From assembly GCA_009773555.1 (NCBI GenBank), contig WSXZ01000017.1, forward strand, positions 1 to 64,000: a stretch of DNA of 64,000 bases. The letters are read 5' to 3'. Below the pieces are notes generated by a model. The model ran no database searches. It saw only the letters and a program-made list of their open reading frames with translations, and had not been told where the DNA came from. Made by a program: the position numbers and the translations under genes. Below are positions 43,325-53,587 of this stretch, piece after piece (the stretch's first letter is position 1; each line of letters starts with the position of its first letter). Source of the stretch: Methylocystaceae bacterium (GTDB taxonomy: Bacteria; Pseudomonadota; Alphaproteobacteria; Rhizobiales; Beijerinckiaceae).

Positions 43325-44146
43325 ATGTCCGGTCGACCGCACGGCGACGTCGCCAGACTGATCGAAATCATGGCGGCGCTGCGCACGCCCGGCAGCGGTT
43401 GTCCCTGGGATCTCGTTCAGGATTTCCGCTCGATCGCGCCCTACACGATTGAGGAAGCCTATGAGGTCGCTGACGCCATCGAGCGCAACGATCTTACCGA
43501 TCTCAAAGATGAGTTGGGCGATCTCCTCTTGCAGGTCGTGTTCCATGCCCGAATGGCGCAGGAGCAGGCCGCTTTCGCCTTCAAGGACGTCGTCGACGCG
43601 ATCTGCGACAAGCTCATTCGCCGGCATCCGCACGTTTTCGGCGACGCCCAGTCTCTGGACGCCGATGGCGTGACTACGCAGTGGAGCGCAATCAAAGCGC
43701 GCGAGAAGGCGGCGAAGCAGGGCGCGCCGCCGGCCAGTTTGCTTGACGGCGTGCCCCTCGCCCTGCCCGCGCTGACGCGCGCCCTCAAGCTGCAACAAAA
43801 GGCGTCCGGGGTCGGTTTCGATTGGGACGACGCGCAGCAGGTTCTTTGCAAGATTCGCGAGGAAACCGAGGAAGTCGCCGCCGAACTCGCCCGTCCTGGC
43901 GTCGACGCTTCGCCGGCGCTTGAAGAGGAGATCGGCGATCTGCTGTTCGTGGTCGCCAATCTTGCGCGTCACGCCAGGGTAGATCCCGAGCAGGCGCTGC
44001 GCTCCGCCAACACGAAATTCGAGCGGCGGTTCCACCATATCGAGCAGCGTCTCAAGGAGATGGGCCGTTCGCCTGAAGCAGCGTCTCTCGACGAGATGGA
44101 AGCCCTGTGGGTCGAGGCGAAAGGCGCGGAGCGCAAGCCGCGCTGA
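43325..44146 (+). CDS. mazG: Nucleoside triphosphate pyrophosphohydrolase MazG
   Basis: MazG hydrolyses NTPs and dNTPs to monophosphates and pyrophosphate. The 273-residue protein has two MazG domains, each with an EExxE...ExxD metal motif: EEAYEVADAI with DELGDLLLQVVFHARM, and EETEEVAAEL with EEEIGDLLFVVANLARH. ATG at 43325 is chosen over an upstream TTG at 43313 that lies in the terminator T-run. It is convergent with hflX. Confidence 0.94.
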   Translation: MSGRPHGDVARLIEIMAALRTPGSGCPWDLVQDFRSIAPYTIEEAYEVADAIERNDLTDLKDELGDLLLQVVFHARMAQEQAAFAFKDVVDAICDKLIRRHPHVFGDAQSLDADGVTTQWSAIKAREKAAKQGAPPASLLDGVPLALPALTRALKLQQKASGVGFDWDDAQQVLCKIREETEEVAAELARPGVDASPALEEEIGDLLFVVANLARHARVDPEQALRSANTKFERRFHHIEQRLKEMGRSPEAASLDEMEALWVEAKGAERKPR

Positions 44147-44194
44147 CGGCTCTCTCAAACGTCTGAATTTTGCGGCGGCCGCCCGCTAGACGAT

Positions 44195-45559
44195 TTAGCG
44201 CCCCGCGCCGGCTTCGCGGATCATTTCGGCCTGCGGAAAGCGCCTCGCGAGGCCCTCCGAACGTTCAGGATCGATACGAACGACGAGATGGACGCCGCCC
44301 TCCGGCAACGCTTCGCGTTCGAGCACTTCGGTATGGGCATGAAGCCAGGCGAGCCCTTCGCCGTCGGCGACGTCGAGGTTCATTTCAAATCGAACCCGTC
44401 CCGCCGCCAAGGTGGACTCGATCCTTGCCAGCAACTCATCGAGCCCCTGCCCGGTCAAGGCTGACACTAGCGTCGGTCGCCGTTGAGGCTCGATCCCGCT
44501 CACGGCGAGTTGCAGGGCCGAAAGCCTGTCGGGATCTAGCGCGTCAATCTTGTTCCAAACCTCCAAAATCCGCCCTTCAGCTTCGCCTTTCAGACCGAGT
44601 TCGCTCAGGATCGACTCGACGTCCTTCGCCTGCGCTTCCCAATCTTCGTGCGAGACGTCGCGAATATGGAGAACCACGTCGGCCAGCGTCACTTCTTCGA
44701 GCGTCGCCCGGAAGGCGGAGACGAGCATGGTGGGCAGGTCGGAGATGAATCCCACGGTGTCGGAGAGCAGAATGCGCGCGCCATGCGGCAGTTTGATCTG
44801 GCGAAGCGTGGGATCGAGCGTCGCGAACAGCATGTCCTGCGCCAGCACCTCGGCCTTGGTCAGGCGGTTGAAAAGCGTGGATTTTCCGGCATTGGTGTAG
44901 CCGACGAGCGCGACCACCGGATAGGGAACGTCGCGCCGCGTCTTGCGATGCAGCGCGCGCGTGCGCTTCACCTTGTCAAGATCGTGCTCGATGCGCCGCA
45001 TTCGCTCCTCGATCAGGCGCCGGTCCGTTTCGATCTGCGTCTCGCCGGGGCCGCCGAGAAAGCCGAAACCGCCGCGCTGGCGTTCAAGGTGGGTCCAGGA
45101 GCGGACGAGCCGCGACTTCTGATAGGCGAGATGCGCGAACTCCACCTGCAGCGCGCCTTCCTTGGTTCGGGCGCGCGCGCCGAAGATTTCGAGAATGAGC
45201 CCGGTCCGGTCGATGACCTTGGCGTCCCACGCCCTTTCAAGATTGCGCTGCTGCACGGGCGAGAGCTGGCAGTCCATGCTCACCAGCGCGGCGTCCTTCG
45301 ACTTGACGAGTTCGCCGATCTCTTCGACCTTGCCCTTCCCCAGATATGTCGCCGGTCGAACCTCGTTCAGCGATATGGGAATTTGACCGACGACATCGAG
45401 GTCGATCGCCTCGGCAAGCCCCACCGCCTCCAAGAGACGCGCCGCCGTGTCGCGCGCACGCGCCGCGCCGCCTTGAGTCACATAGGGCCCAATGACCAAT
45501 GCACGGGCGCCGGCGCCGTTCGGCGTCGTCCCGTTATCTTCTCCGCTGTCAGCCTTCAA
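44195..45559 (-). CDS. hflX: GTPase HflX
   Basis: HflX is a ribosome-binding GTPase that splits stalled or stressed 70S ribosomes. The 454-residue protein has the HflX N-terminal domain (ATYLGKGKVEEI, DCQLSPVQQRNLERAW, DRTGLILEIFGARARTKEGALQVE), the GGPGETQIETDRR motif, then the G domain: GYTNAGKST (G1), DTVGFISDLP (G3), VWNKIDAL (G4). The start is TTG at 45559, four bases after the hfq stop; the open frame upstream merely overlaps hfq. Confidence 0.93.
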   Translation of the reverse strand: MKADSGEDNGTTPNGAGARALVIGPYVTQGGAARARDTAARLLEAVGLAEAIDLDVVGQIPISLNEVRPATYLGKGKVEEIGELVKSKDAALVSMDCQLSPVQQRNLERAWDAKVIDRTGLILEIFGARARTKEGALQVEFAHLAYQKSRLVRSWTHLERQRGGFGFLGGPGETQIETDRRLIEERMRRIEHDLDKVKRTRALHRKTRRDVPYPVVALVGYTNAGKSTLFNRLTKAEVLAQDMLFATLDPTLRQIKLPHGARILLSDTVGFISDLPTMLVSAFRATLEEVTLADVVLHIRDVSHEDWEAQAKDVESILSELGLKGEAEGRILEVWNKIDALDPDRLSALQLAVSGIEPQRRPTLVSALTGQGLDELLARIESTLAAGRVRFEMNLDVADGEGLAWLHAHTEVLEREALPEGGVHLVVRIDPERSEGLARRFPQAEMIREAGAGR

Positions 45560-45563
45560 TCGC

Positions 45564-45827
45564 CTACCGCTGCTTGTCGGCCTGGCCCTCGTCGTCGCCC
45601 GGCTCAAACATTTGTATGGGGTGTCCGGGCATGATCGTCGAGATGGCGTGCTTGTAGACGAGCTGAGAATGCCCATCTCGTCGCAGCAATAGGCAAAAAT
45701 TATCGAACCAGGTGACGATTCCCTGGAGCTTGACGCCATTGACGAGGAAGATCGTGAGCGGGACTTTATTCTTCCTGACGAAATTCAAAAATGTATCTTG
45801 CAGATTCTGCGAACGCTCTGACGACAT
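45564..45827 (-). CDS. hfq: RNA chaperone Hfq
   Basis: Hfq is the hexameric RNA chaperone for small-RNA pairing. The 87-residue protein has the Sm1 region ([46 protein letters not shown]) and Sm2 with YKHAIS. ATG at 45827 (MSSERSQ) has AGGAC upstream and gives the usual length. An upstream ATG at 45911 would add 28 residues of Lys/Gly-rich sequence. It lies between ntrX and hflX, the common alphaproteobacterial order. Confidence 0.95.
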   Translation of the reverse strand: MSSERSQNLQDTFLNFVRKNKVPLTIFLVNGVKLQGIVTWFDNFCLLLRRDGHSQLVYKHAISTIMPGHPIQMFEPGDDEGQADKQR

Positions 45828-46056
45828 CGGCTGTCCTGTTCTGTTTTTTGAGCCGAGCGGAATGACGCCGCCCCCAGGGGATCGTTCTTCTTTTTTCGCC
45901 GCCGTGGTCATTAGAACCTTTCAAATGGCGGAGCGCAAGGCGCAAGTCGTGCGCTTTCCGCCGCCAGTTTATGGGAGGCGACCGGCTCTGACTCCGCGCC
46001 GATTCTCGCCGCAAACATAACGCAACGCTTTAAGTAGCTCATCTAAGTTAATGTTT

Positions 46057-47424
46057 CTATGACTCTACCGATAGCGACTTAAGTTTTCGGTGTAAGGCGG
46101 AGCGCTCCATGCCGATGAACTCCGCCGTTCGGGAGATATTCCCAGAGAAGCGATTGAGCTGAGCGACGAGGTATTCGCGCTCGAAAACTTCCCGCGCCTC
46201 TCTGAGCGGCAGGCTCATCAGTTTCTCGCCGCGCACGCCGGCCGGAGTCGCCGGCACGAGTTCGCCGACATCGGCCGGAAGCATTTCGGCCGTGATCGTC
46301 CCGCTGGAATCGCCAGACGTGAGGATCATCAAGCGCTCTACATTATTTCTCAACTGTCGGATGTTGCCGGGCCAGTCATGCAACTGCAGGATAGCGAGGG
46401 CGTCTTCCGATATCCGTCGGCGCGGCATGCCGGAAGCGAGCGACATGTTCTCCATGAAATAGTCGATGAGCGCCGGGATGTCCTCGCGCCGCTCCGCCAG
46501 CGAGGGAATCCGGATCGGCACCACCGCGAGGCGATGAAATAGATCCTCGCGCAGCGTTCCCTCTTCGATCGCCGACGCGAGATCGCGCGCCGAGGACGAG
46601 ATGATGCGCACGTCGACCTCGACCTTGTTCGATCCGCCGACCCGCTGAAACGTCTGATCGACCAGCACGCGCAGGATCTTTGCCTGGCTATCCTTCGGCA
46701 TGTCGGCGATTTCGTCGAGGAACAGCGTCCCGCCGTGCGCCTCCTCAAGCGCGCCGATCTTGCGCTCGCCGTCGGCGCCTTCGCGACCGAACAGCTCGAT
46801 TTCCATGTTGTCCGGCGTGATCGTGGCCGAATTGATGACGACGAACGGCCCGCCGGCGCGACTCGACGCCTCGTGGATGCAGCGCGCGGCGAGTTCCTTG
46901 CCTGTCCCAGGCGCGCCGGTGATCAGCACGCGCGAATTCACAGGAGCGACGCGGCCAATGAGCTGCTGCAGCTGATGCGCCGCTGGGGAATCGCCAACGA
47001 TGCGGTCGAAGGCTCCCGCGCGCTGGCGCAGCGCGGATAGTTCGCGCCGCAGCTGATAGGCTTCGAGCGCCCGTTCGGCGACGAGCACCAGCCGATCCGC
47101 CTTGAAGGGCTTTTCAATAAAGTCGTATGCGCCGATCTTGATCGCGCTGACCGCGGTTTCGATATTGCCGTGGCCCGAGATCATGACGACGGGCAAGCCC
47201 TTGTGCTGCTTCTGCGCGAGTTCGAGCACCTGGAGGCCGTCCAGCCGAGACCCTTGCAGCCAGATGTCGAGAAAAACGAGATGCGGACGCCGGCTCGCGA
47301 TCGCCGCAAGCGCTTCGTCGGAGTCTTTGGCGGTGCGGACCCCGTGCCCTTCGTCGCTCAGAATTCCGGCGACAAGCTCTCTGATGTCCTCTTCATCGTC
47401 GACGATCAAAATATCGCTGGCCAT
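46057..47424 (-). CDS. ntrX: Nitrogen regulation response regulator NtrX
   Basis: NtrX is the response regulator paired with NtrY. The 455-residue protein has a receiver domain with phospho-acceptor D53 (FLDIWLQ), an AAA+ domain with Walker A TGAPGTGKE (168-176) and Walker B LFLDEIADM, and a C-terminal Fis-type helix-turn-helix (FSGNISRTAEFIGMERSALHRKLKSL). The GAFTGA loop that touches sigma-54 is missing (GREGADGERKIGALEEA), as is usual for alphaproteobacterial NtrX, so it probably does not activate sigma-54 promoters. ATG overlaps the ntrY stop by one base. Confidence 0.95.
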   Translation of the reverse strand: MASDILIVDDEEDIRELVAGILSDEGHGVRTAKDSDEALAAIASRRPHLVFLDIWLQGSRLDGLQVLELAQKQHKGLPVVMISGHGNIETAVSAIKIGAYDFIEKPFKADRLVLVAERALEAYQLRRELSALRQRAGAFDRIVGDSPAAHQLQQLIGRVAPVNSRVLITGAPGTGKELAARCIHEASSRAGGPFVVINSATITPDNMEIELFGREGADGERKIGALEEAHGGTLFLDEIADMPKDSQAKILRVLVDQTFQRVGGSNKVEVDVRIISSSARDLASAIEEGTLREDLFHRLAVVPIRIPSLAERREDIPALIDYFMENMSLASGMPRRRISEDALAILQLHDWPGNIRQLRNNVERLMILTSGDSSGTITAEMLPADVGELVPATPAGVRGEKLMSLPLREAREVFEREYLVAQLNRFSGNISRTAEFIGMERSALHRKLKSLSVES

Positions 47425-49712
47425 TATACCCCGCTCTGTCCCGGCACACTTGTATGCGCCGGCGCTTTTTCAGCCTGTGCGCCAGCCGCGCGTGACTCCT
47501 CTTTCGAGGACGTCTCCGCGGCGAGGGGCACGATGAGCCTGACGCAGGCCCCCCGACCCGACGGCGCGTCCAGCAGCTCCAGCCGGCCTCCGTGATCCTC
47601 GACGATTTTGGCGACGATCGGCAGGCCGAGTCCGGTGCCGTCCGATCGCGTCGTCATGTAAGGCTCGAGCAAGCGCTGCCGGTTCATCGCCGGGAAGCCC
47701 TTACCATTATCGATCACGTCGATTTCCGCCATGCGATCACGCACATTCAATTTGATTTCGACTCGTCCCTTTTCTTGAGCGTCTTTTTCTTCGCGTGCGG
47801 CGACGCCTTCGACGGCGTTCTTCACGATATTGGTGAGCGCCTGCGACAGCAAGCGGCGATCGAACTGTGCGATGACGGGCGTCTCAGGCAACTCTTCGAC
47901 GATATCGAGATCGGCGTTGCCGACGCGCATGAGGAACGCGACCTGCCGAATGCATTCGTTGAGATCGTCGCGCGCCGGGCGCGCCTTCGGCATACGCGCA
48001 AAGGAGGAAAACTCGTCGACCATACGCTTGATGTCGTCAACTTGGCGCACAATCGTGTCTGTGCATTGGTCGAAAATTTCTCGATCTTCCTGGATGACCT
48101 TGCCGTATTTGCGACGCAGCCGCTCGGCCGAAAGCTGAATCGGCGTCAACGGATTCTTGATCTCGTGAGCGATGCGCCGTGCGACGTCCGCCCAGGCGGA
48201 GGTGCGCTGCGCCATCACGAGGTCGGTGATGTCGTCGAGCGTCACGACATAGTTGTGATGTCCCGCATCGGCGCGCGCCGAGGTCACTCGCACATTCAAG
48301 GTGCGCTCGGCGACGCCGCGCTTGATGATGATCTGGCTTTGAACGGCGCGCGGAAAAACTTCCGCCGCGTCCTTCAGGATGGGAACGATCTCCGGCAAGA
48401 CCGACGCCACCGAGGCGCCGACGGTCGCCTGCCCAGTCGGATCTGCGAGCGACAATTCCTCGGCTGAGCGATTAAGAATCGTGACGACGCTTTCCGAGTC
48501 CACGCCCATAACCGCGACCGGCACGCCGGAGAGCACGGCCTCGGTGAATTCGCGACGTTCGTCATTGATCCGATTGGCTTCGATCAGCCGGTTTTGCTGA
48601 AGATTGAGCTCGGTCGTCATATTGTTGAAGACGTCGCCGAGGCGCGCCAAATCGCCATGCTGTTTGTCGACGTTGACGCGAACGTCGAGATTGCCGGCCG
48701 ACACCTCGTCGGTTGCGGCGATCAGGTCCCGGATCGGCGTCACCAGCCGATCAGCGAAATCCAGTCCGAACCAAATAGACGACAGCAGCATGATCGTCGT
48801 TAGAAAGGCGTACATCAGCACGAAGGCCCGCTGCACGGCGGCGCGATAGGCGTCGAAAACGTCGTAACTGCTGATCAGGCTTTGAGCCTGTTTGGGAAAT
48901 TCCACCGCGATCGGGTCAATTGGCCGAGTGACGTAAAGGAATGTGTCCTGAAAGGCGCTGAGCGCGCGCAAAGCGACGAAGCTCTTGCCGTCATCGATCA
49001 CGAGGCACAGAGGCTCCCCGCGCCGCGCGTCGTCGAACTCGGATTGCGGCGGGGCGATGATGATGGAGGCGGCGTTCTGCGCCACGTCGACGCGATCGAG
49101 AATTTCGCCGTTGGATTTCACCAGCGCCGCGACGGAGAAGCCCAGGAAATACGCTCGTGACTGAAATATTTGATGAAAATACGGACGGTCCGAGTTGTAG
49201 AGAATGGCCGCGCGATCGAGGTCGGAAGCCGTGAGCTGCGCCTCCTGAAGCAAGGCCCGGCACTGACTCTCGCGGAACACGGCCGCGGCTTCCGCCGTAT
49301 TGTGGACGAAGACCTTGACGCTCGACATGAAGGCGGGATTGAGCACGCGCTCCAGAGTCAGCGATCCCGCCACGGCAAGCAGAATCGCCGGAATCAAAGC
49401 AATGACCGCGAAAAAGCCGACCGTGCGCACGTGAAGGCGCGCCGCCGCTTCGCCGCGCCGCCAGACGCGGTAGAGGCGCCAGGCTTTGACGATCACCATC
49501 GCCAGCAGAACGGCGACAAAGACGCCGTTGATGAGGAGCAACGGCAAGAGGCGGTCGTCTGTCGGCGATATCGCGCCGAATTCGGCCACGACCAGGAATG
49601 TAGCCAAAGCGCAGCCTACGGCGCCGATCACGATGATCGGGCCGAACCAGCTGCGAAACGGCGTTCTGCCTTTCGCCTTTGGCGGAGAAGCCGAGTCTCC
49701 GGTCAGGGCCAT
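47424..49712 (-). CDS. ntrY: Sensor histidine kinase NtrY
   Basis: NtrY is the membrane sensor of the NtrYX system (nitrogen, redox or envelope signals). The 762-residue protein has several N-terminal helices (about 23-45, 57-77, 96-117), a periplasmic domain, another helix near 305-325, a HAMP region, a PAS domain, then the kinase with H516 in [15 protein letters not shown] and ATP-binding boxes ALTNIVKNAVEG, DNGKGF and GTGLGLPIV. It follows ntrC by 55 bases. Confidence 0.95.
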   Translation of the reverse strand: MALTGDSASPPKAKGRTPFRSWFGPIIVIGAVGCALATFLVVAEFGAISPTDDRLLPLLLINGVFVAVLLAMVIVKAWRLYRVWRRGEAAARLHVRTVGFFAVIALIPAILLAVAGSLTLERVLNPAFMSSVKVFVHNTAEAAAVFRESQCRALLQEAQLTASDLDRAAILYNSDRPYFHQIFQSRAYFLGFSVAALVKSNGEILDRVDVAQNAASIIIAPPQSEFDDARRGEPLCLVIDDGKSFVALRALSAFQDTFLYVTRPIDPIAVEFPKQAQSLISSYDVFDAYRAAVQRAFVLMYAFLTTIMLLSSIWFGLDFADRLVTPIRDLIAATDEVSAGNLDVRVNVDKQHGDLARLGDVFNNMTTELNLQQNRLIEANRINDERREFTEAVLSGVPVAVMGVDSESVVTILNRSAEELSLADPTGQATVGASVASVLPEIVPILKDAAEVFPRAVQSQIIIKRGVAERTLNVRVTSARADAGHHNYVVTLDDITDLVMAQRTSAWADVARRIAHEIKNPLTPIQLSAERLRRKYGKVIQEDREIFDQCTDTIVRQVDDIKRMVDEFSSFARMPKARPARDDLNECIRQVAFLMRVGNADLDIVEELPETPVIAQFDRRLLSQALTNIVKNAVEGVAAREEKDAQEKGRVEIKLNVRDRMAEIDVIDNGKGFPAMNRQRLLEPYMTTRSDGTGLGLPIVAKIVEDHGGRLELLDAPSGRGACVRLIVPLAAETSSKEESRAAGAQAEKAPAHTSVPGQSGV

Positions 49713-49767
49713 GGCGCCTGTATAGGCTCCGCCCGCGCCGGTGGCAATTGAACGGCCAGAAGAGTCG

Positions 49768-51240
49768 CTATCGCGGTGAACGCATCAGGCGGATGTCGAG
49801 ATCGTTCACTTTTTTGCGCAGCGTATTGCGGTTCAGTCCGAGTAATTCCGCCGCCTTGATCTGATTGCCGCGCGTCGCCGCAAGCGCCGCGGAGACAAGC
49901 GGGATTTCGATCTCGCGAATGATCCGGTGATAGAGACCGGGCGGCGGCAACTGATCTCCATAGTCGCGGAAGAGCTTGGCGAGATGGAGTTCGACGGAAC
50001 TCGAAAGCGTTTGTCCGTCGGACAATTCTTGCGAGGTCGCAGCGGCGGCTGAGCCTTTGTCGCCCGGGTCAGCCTGCCGAATCTCATGCTCGAGTTCGGT
50101 CTCGACAAGCTGATCGGAAATGACTTCCTGCGGGTGCAGCGCGGCAAGCCTGCGGATGAGGTTTTCGAGCTCGCGGATATTGCCCGGCCAGCGATATCTC
50201 TTCATCCGGTCGAGCGCGGCCTGGTCGATGTATTTCTGCGGCAGTCCTTCGCTCGCCGCCACCTTGAAGAAGTGATGCACGAGGTCGGGAATGTCCTCCG
50301 CGCGCTCGCGCAGCGGCGGCAGCCGAAGCGGCACGACGTTGAGGCGGAAGTAGAGATCCTCGCGGAACAGGCCCTGCTGGATCAGGATCCGCAGATCCTT
50401 GTTGGTGGCGGCGATGATTCGGACATTGGTCTTGATCGGCGTACGCCCGCCCACGGTCGTGTATTCGCCCTGCTGCAGCACGCGAAGCAGCCTGGTCTGC
50501 GCCTCCATCGGCATGTCGCCGATCTCGTCGAGAAACAGCGTGCCGCCCTCGGCCTGCTCGAAGCGGCCGGCCGATCGCTGGTTGGCGCCGGTGAAGGCGC
50601 CCTTCTCATGGCCGAAGAGTTCGCTTTCGATCAGATCGCGCGGAATCGCCGCCATGTTGACGGCGACGAAGGGGCCCTTCTTGCGCTTTCCATAGTCGTG
50701 CAGGGCGCGGGCGACGAGCTCCTTGCCGGTTCCCGACTCGCCATTGATCATGACGGTGAGGTCGGTCTGCATCAATCGCGCGAGCGAGCGATAGATTTCC
50801 TGCATCGCGGGGGAGCGGCCGACGAGCGGCATTCCCTCGATTTCGTCGTGGCGGTCATCTTCGGGCTGCTTGCGGGGCTCGGCCATGGCGCGGCCGACGA
50901 TGCCCACCAGCTCCTTGAGGTCGAAAGGCTTGGGCAGATAGTCGTATGCGCCCCGCTCCGACGCCCGAATGGCGGTCATGAACGTGTTTTGCGCGCTCAT
51001 GACAATGATCGGGAGTTCGGGACGAAGCTTCTTGATGCGCGGCAGAAGCTCGAAAGCGTTCTCGTCGGGCATGACGACGTCGGTGACGACGAGATCGCCC
51101 TCGCCCGACTGCACCCACCGCCACAAGGTCGCGGCCGCGCCGGTGGTGCGCACTTCATAGCCCGCACGCGAAAGCGCCTGCGCCACGACCGTGCGTATGG
51201 ACGCGTCGTCGTCAGCGACCAGAATTTCTCCTCGCGTCAT
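49768..51240 (-). CDS. ntrC: Nitrogen regulation response regulator NtrC
   Basis: NtrC activates sigma-54 promoters under nitrogen limitation after phosphorylation by NtrB. The 490-residue protein has a receiver domain with D54 (VTDVVMPDE), an AAA+ domain with GESGTGKE, the sigma-54 contact loop GAFTGA (214-219) and LFLDEIGDM, and a C-terminal Fis-type HTH ([25 protein letters not shown]). ATG at 51240 is chosen over 51276, which overlaps ntrB more and adds an unlike leader. Confidence 0.96.
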   Translation of the reverse strand: MTRGEILVADDDASIRTVVAQALSRAGYEVRTTGAAATLWRWVQSGEGDLVVTDVVMPDENAFELLPRIKKLRPELPIIVMSAQNTFMTAIRASERGAYDYLPKPFDLKELVGIVGRAMAEPRKQPEDDRHDEIEGMPLVGRSPAMQEIYRSLARLMQTDLTVMINGESGTGKELVARALHDYGKRKKGPFVAVNMAAIPRDLIESELFGHEKGAFTGANQRSAGRFEQAEGGTLFLDEIGDMPMEAQTRLLRVLQQGEYTTVGGRTPIKTNVRIIAATNKDLRILIQQGLFREDLYFRLNVVPLRLPPLRERAEDIPDLVHHFFKVAASEGLPQKYIDQAALDRMKRYRWPGNIRELENLIRRLAALHPQEVISDQLVETELEHEIRQADPGDKGSAAAATSQELSDGQTLSSSVELHLAKLFRDYGDQLPPPGLYHRIIREIEIPLVSAALAATRGNQIKAAELLGLNRNTLRKKVNDLDIRLMRSPR

Positions 51241-51268
51241 TGCTTGGGTCTCCCGCCTTTGCGAGATG

Positions 51269-52441
51269 TCATGCACGCCGTTCCTCGCGTTGATCGGGCC
51301 GCTTTGCCCTGTACATCGGCATCAAAACCCGAAACGTTGTCCGTCTGGGGAGGGACTCGCACTCCACGATGCCGCCGTGGTCGTTGATGATCTTCGCAAC
51401 CAGTGCAAGTCCGAGGCCAGTTCCTGTCGACTTGGTGGTGACAAAGGGATCAAAGAGATGCGCGGCGATGTCTTCCGGAACGCCGGGGCCATTGTCGCGC
51501 ACACAGAACTCAAGCGGCAGTCCAATGGGGCTTTTCTCGCCAAGCGCGCGCAGGCTGACCCCGGGCCGGAAAGCGGTCGAAAGTTCGATCTCCCCATCGA
51601 CGGCTTCGCCGACGGCTTCCGCCGCGTTCTTCACGAGATTGAGGAATGCCTGCACCAATTGATCGCGGTTGGCGTAAACCGGCGGCAGCGATGGGTCGTA
51701 ATTCTCGACAAAGCGAACATTGCGGGCGAATCCGCTCTGTGCGACGCGCTTCACGTGATCCAGCACCGAATGGATGTTCACCTGCTCGCGCTGCAATGGA
51801 CGCGCGTCGGAAAAAACCTCCATCCGGTCGACAAGACGCACAATCCGATCGGTCTCGTCGCAAATCAGCCGCGTCAGCGCGCGGTCCTGATCGCCGAGCG
51901 CCGATTCGAGCAGTTGTGCGGCGCCGCGAATTCCGGACAGCGGATTCTTGATTTCATGCGCCAGCATCGAGGCCAGCCCAGAAACCGAGCGAACGGCGCC
52001 ACGATGAGTCAGTTGCCTGTCTATTTTGTCGGCAATCGTCCGCTCCTGCAGCATGACAAGCACGAGCCCGTCGCCTTCGGGCAGCGGCGCGCAATGAACG
52101 TCGACGCGTCGGTCGGCCTCCTGGCCTGGGCGGCCGAGATCGACCTTGTATTCGTTGATTGTCGCGCCACGTTCGCGAACCTGCTCGATGAGCGCGGTGA
52201 GCGGCGATCCGAACGGCAGCAGCCGATCGAGCGACTGCCCGATGAGCAGAGGCTTGCCGAGTTCGAAGAAGGCCTCAGCGGCGGCGTTGGCGTCCTCAAT
52301 GACGCCATCGCGGGCGACGGTCAGAATCGCGTTGGGCAGAGCCTCAAGCATGCATGATCGGCCGGCGTCATTGATGATCTTGAGCGGCTCGTAGCCGCCG
52401 CAATGTGCACTATTGCGTCGAGGGCGGTCGTAAACGCTCAT
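51269..52441 (-). CDS. ntrB: Nitrogen regulation sensor kinase NtrB
   Basis: NtrB phosphorylates or dephosphorylates NtrC according to the PII signal. The 390-residue soluble protein has an N-terminal PAS domain ([26 protein letters not shown]), the phospho-acceptor H162 in [21 protein letters not shown], and ATPase boxes [18 protein letters not shown] and [12 protein letters not shown]. The start codon overlaps the dusB stop by four bases (ATGA). A long upstream open frame is only the shadow of dusB. Confidence 0.95.
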   Translation of the reverse strand: MSVYDRPRRNSAHCGGYEPLKIINDAGRSCMLEALPNAILTVARDGVIEDANAAAEAFFELGKPLLIGQSLDRLLPFGSPLTALIEQVRERGATINEYKVDLGRPGQEADRRVDVHCAPLPEGDGLVLVMLQERTIADKIDRQLTHRGAVRSVSGLASMLAHEIKNPLSGIRGAAQLLESALGDQDRALTRLICDETDRIVRLVDRMEVFSDARPLQREQVNIHSVLDHVKRVAQSGFARNVRFVENYDPSLPPVYANRDQLVQAFLNLVKNAAEAVGEAVDGEIELSTAFRPGVSLRALGEKSPIGLPLEFCVRDNGPGVPEDIAAHLFDPFVTTKSTGTGLGLALVAKIINDHGGIVECESLPRRTTFRVLMPMYRAKRPDQREERRA

Positions 52442-53487
52442 GCCGCGATCCCCTGCTCTGCAGGCTGCGCCTTCAGAAAAATCAGCTCTAGCAGCCGCGC
52501 CGCCTCGTCCGGCGAATCTGTGGTGACCAGCGCCTGGCGCGCGTCGCCTGCGGCATGTCCCGCCGAGCGACCGACGAGGCGATCGACATAGGCGGCGAGA
52601 TGTTTGCGCGCGTGCCTCAACCCGGCCGACGCGCCCATCGACGCAAGCAGACCTTCGAGGTGTTCGCGCGCGATGTCGGCGCGCTGCGCCAGCGTGGGCG
52701 GCGCGCGCCGCTCGCCGGTCTGCAGAAAATGCGCGATATCGCCGACGATCCAGGGCTGCCCCAGGGCCGCCCGCCCGATCATGACCCCGTCGGCGCGCGA
52801 ATGCTCGAGCATCTCCACGGCGTCGTCTTCGCCGCCGCAGTCGCCGTTGGCGACCACCGGTATCCGCACCGCCGCTTTCGCCGCCGCGATCGCCCGCCAA
52901 TCGGCGCGGCCTGCATAAAACTGCTGGCGCGTGCGCCCATGCACGGTGATCATCGCGGCGCCTTCGTCTTCCGCGCGGCGCGCCAGCTCCGCGACGTTTC
53001 GGGTCGCTTCATCCCATCCCAACCGCATCTTGACGCTCAGCGGCACGCATATTGCCTCGCGTGCTGCAGAGATCAGCCGCGACGCCTGATCGAGATCGCG
53101 CATCAGCGCGGCGCCCGCGAGGCCTCCGGTGACACGCTTGCAAGGACAGCCCATGTTGATGTCGATCCAGTCAGCTCCAGAGGATTCGGCGCTTCGCGCG
53201 GCCGCCGCCATTTCCGCCGGCTCGCGCGCGGCGATCTGAATGACCCGGGGCCACTCGCCCGCGCATTCCAGCCGCATCGCCGTTTCGCGATCGCCGCGGG
53301 CGACGCCAGCGGCGGTCACCATCTCGCTTACCGTCGCCGACGCCCCCAGACGCGACGCGATGCGGCGCATGGTCGGGTCGGTCACGCCGGCCATCGGCGC
53401 GAGCAGCGCGCGACCCGTCAGCGTGATCCCGCCAATGCTCAAAGGCGAAGGGGCAAAGCCAACGCCTAGTTTTTTGGCAGTAGCCAT
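52438..53487 (-). CDS. dusB: tRNA-dihydrouridine synthase DusB (NifR3)
   Basis: DusB reduces specific uridines of tRNA to dihydrouridine with FMN and NADPH. The 349-residue protein has [36 protein letters not shown] with the catalytic Cys, [23 protein letters not shown] and VVANGDC. ATG at 53487 matches the usual N-terminus; upstream ATG at 53589 would overlap the divergent ispDF start. It heads the classical nifR3-ntrB-ntrC operon. Confidence 0.95.
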   Translation of the reverse strand: MATAKKLGVGFAPSPLSIGGITLTGRALLAPMAGVTDPTMRRIASRLGASATVSEMVTAAGVARGDRETAMRLECAGEWPRVIQIAAREPAEMAAAARSAESSGADWIDINMGCPCKRVTGGLAGAALMRDLDQASRLISAAREAICVPLSVKMRLGWDEATRNVAELARRAEDEGAAMITVHGRTRQQFYAGRADWRAIAAAKAAVRIPVVANGDCGGEDDAVEMLEHSRADGVMIGRAALGQPWIVGDIAHFLQTGERRAPPTLAQRADIAREHLEGLLASMGASAGLRHARKHLAAYVDRLVGRSAGHAAGDARQALVTTDSPDEAARLLELIFLKAQPAEQGIAA

Positions 53488-53587
53488 CTTGCCCACATCA
53501 TAAGCAGTTCTCTTCGCACTTGCAACATAGCATTTCTCCGGCCCGTCGCCATTTGACGGCGTTGGCGAAAACCGACAGAGAGCGGCC

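Noticed and set aside
44195-45739. HflX with a long Ser-rich N-terminus
   Set aside because: The extension lies over hfq in another frame; TTG at 45559 follows the hfq stop closely.
46057-47424. Missing GAFTGA in NtrX as a novel loss
   Set aside because: Alphaproteobacterial NtrX proteins commonly lack this loop.
51269-52900. 543-residue NtrB
   Set aside because: The extra residues are an Arg/Gly-rich shadow of dusB; the ATGA overlap start at 52441 is normal.
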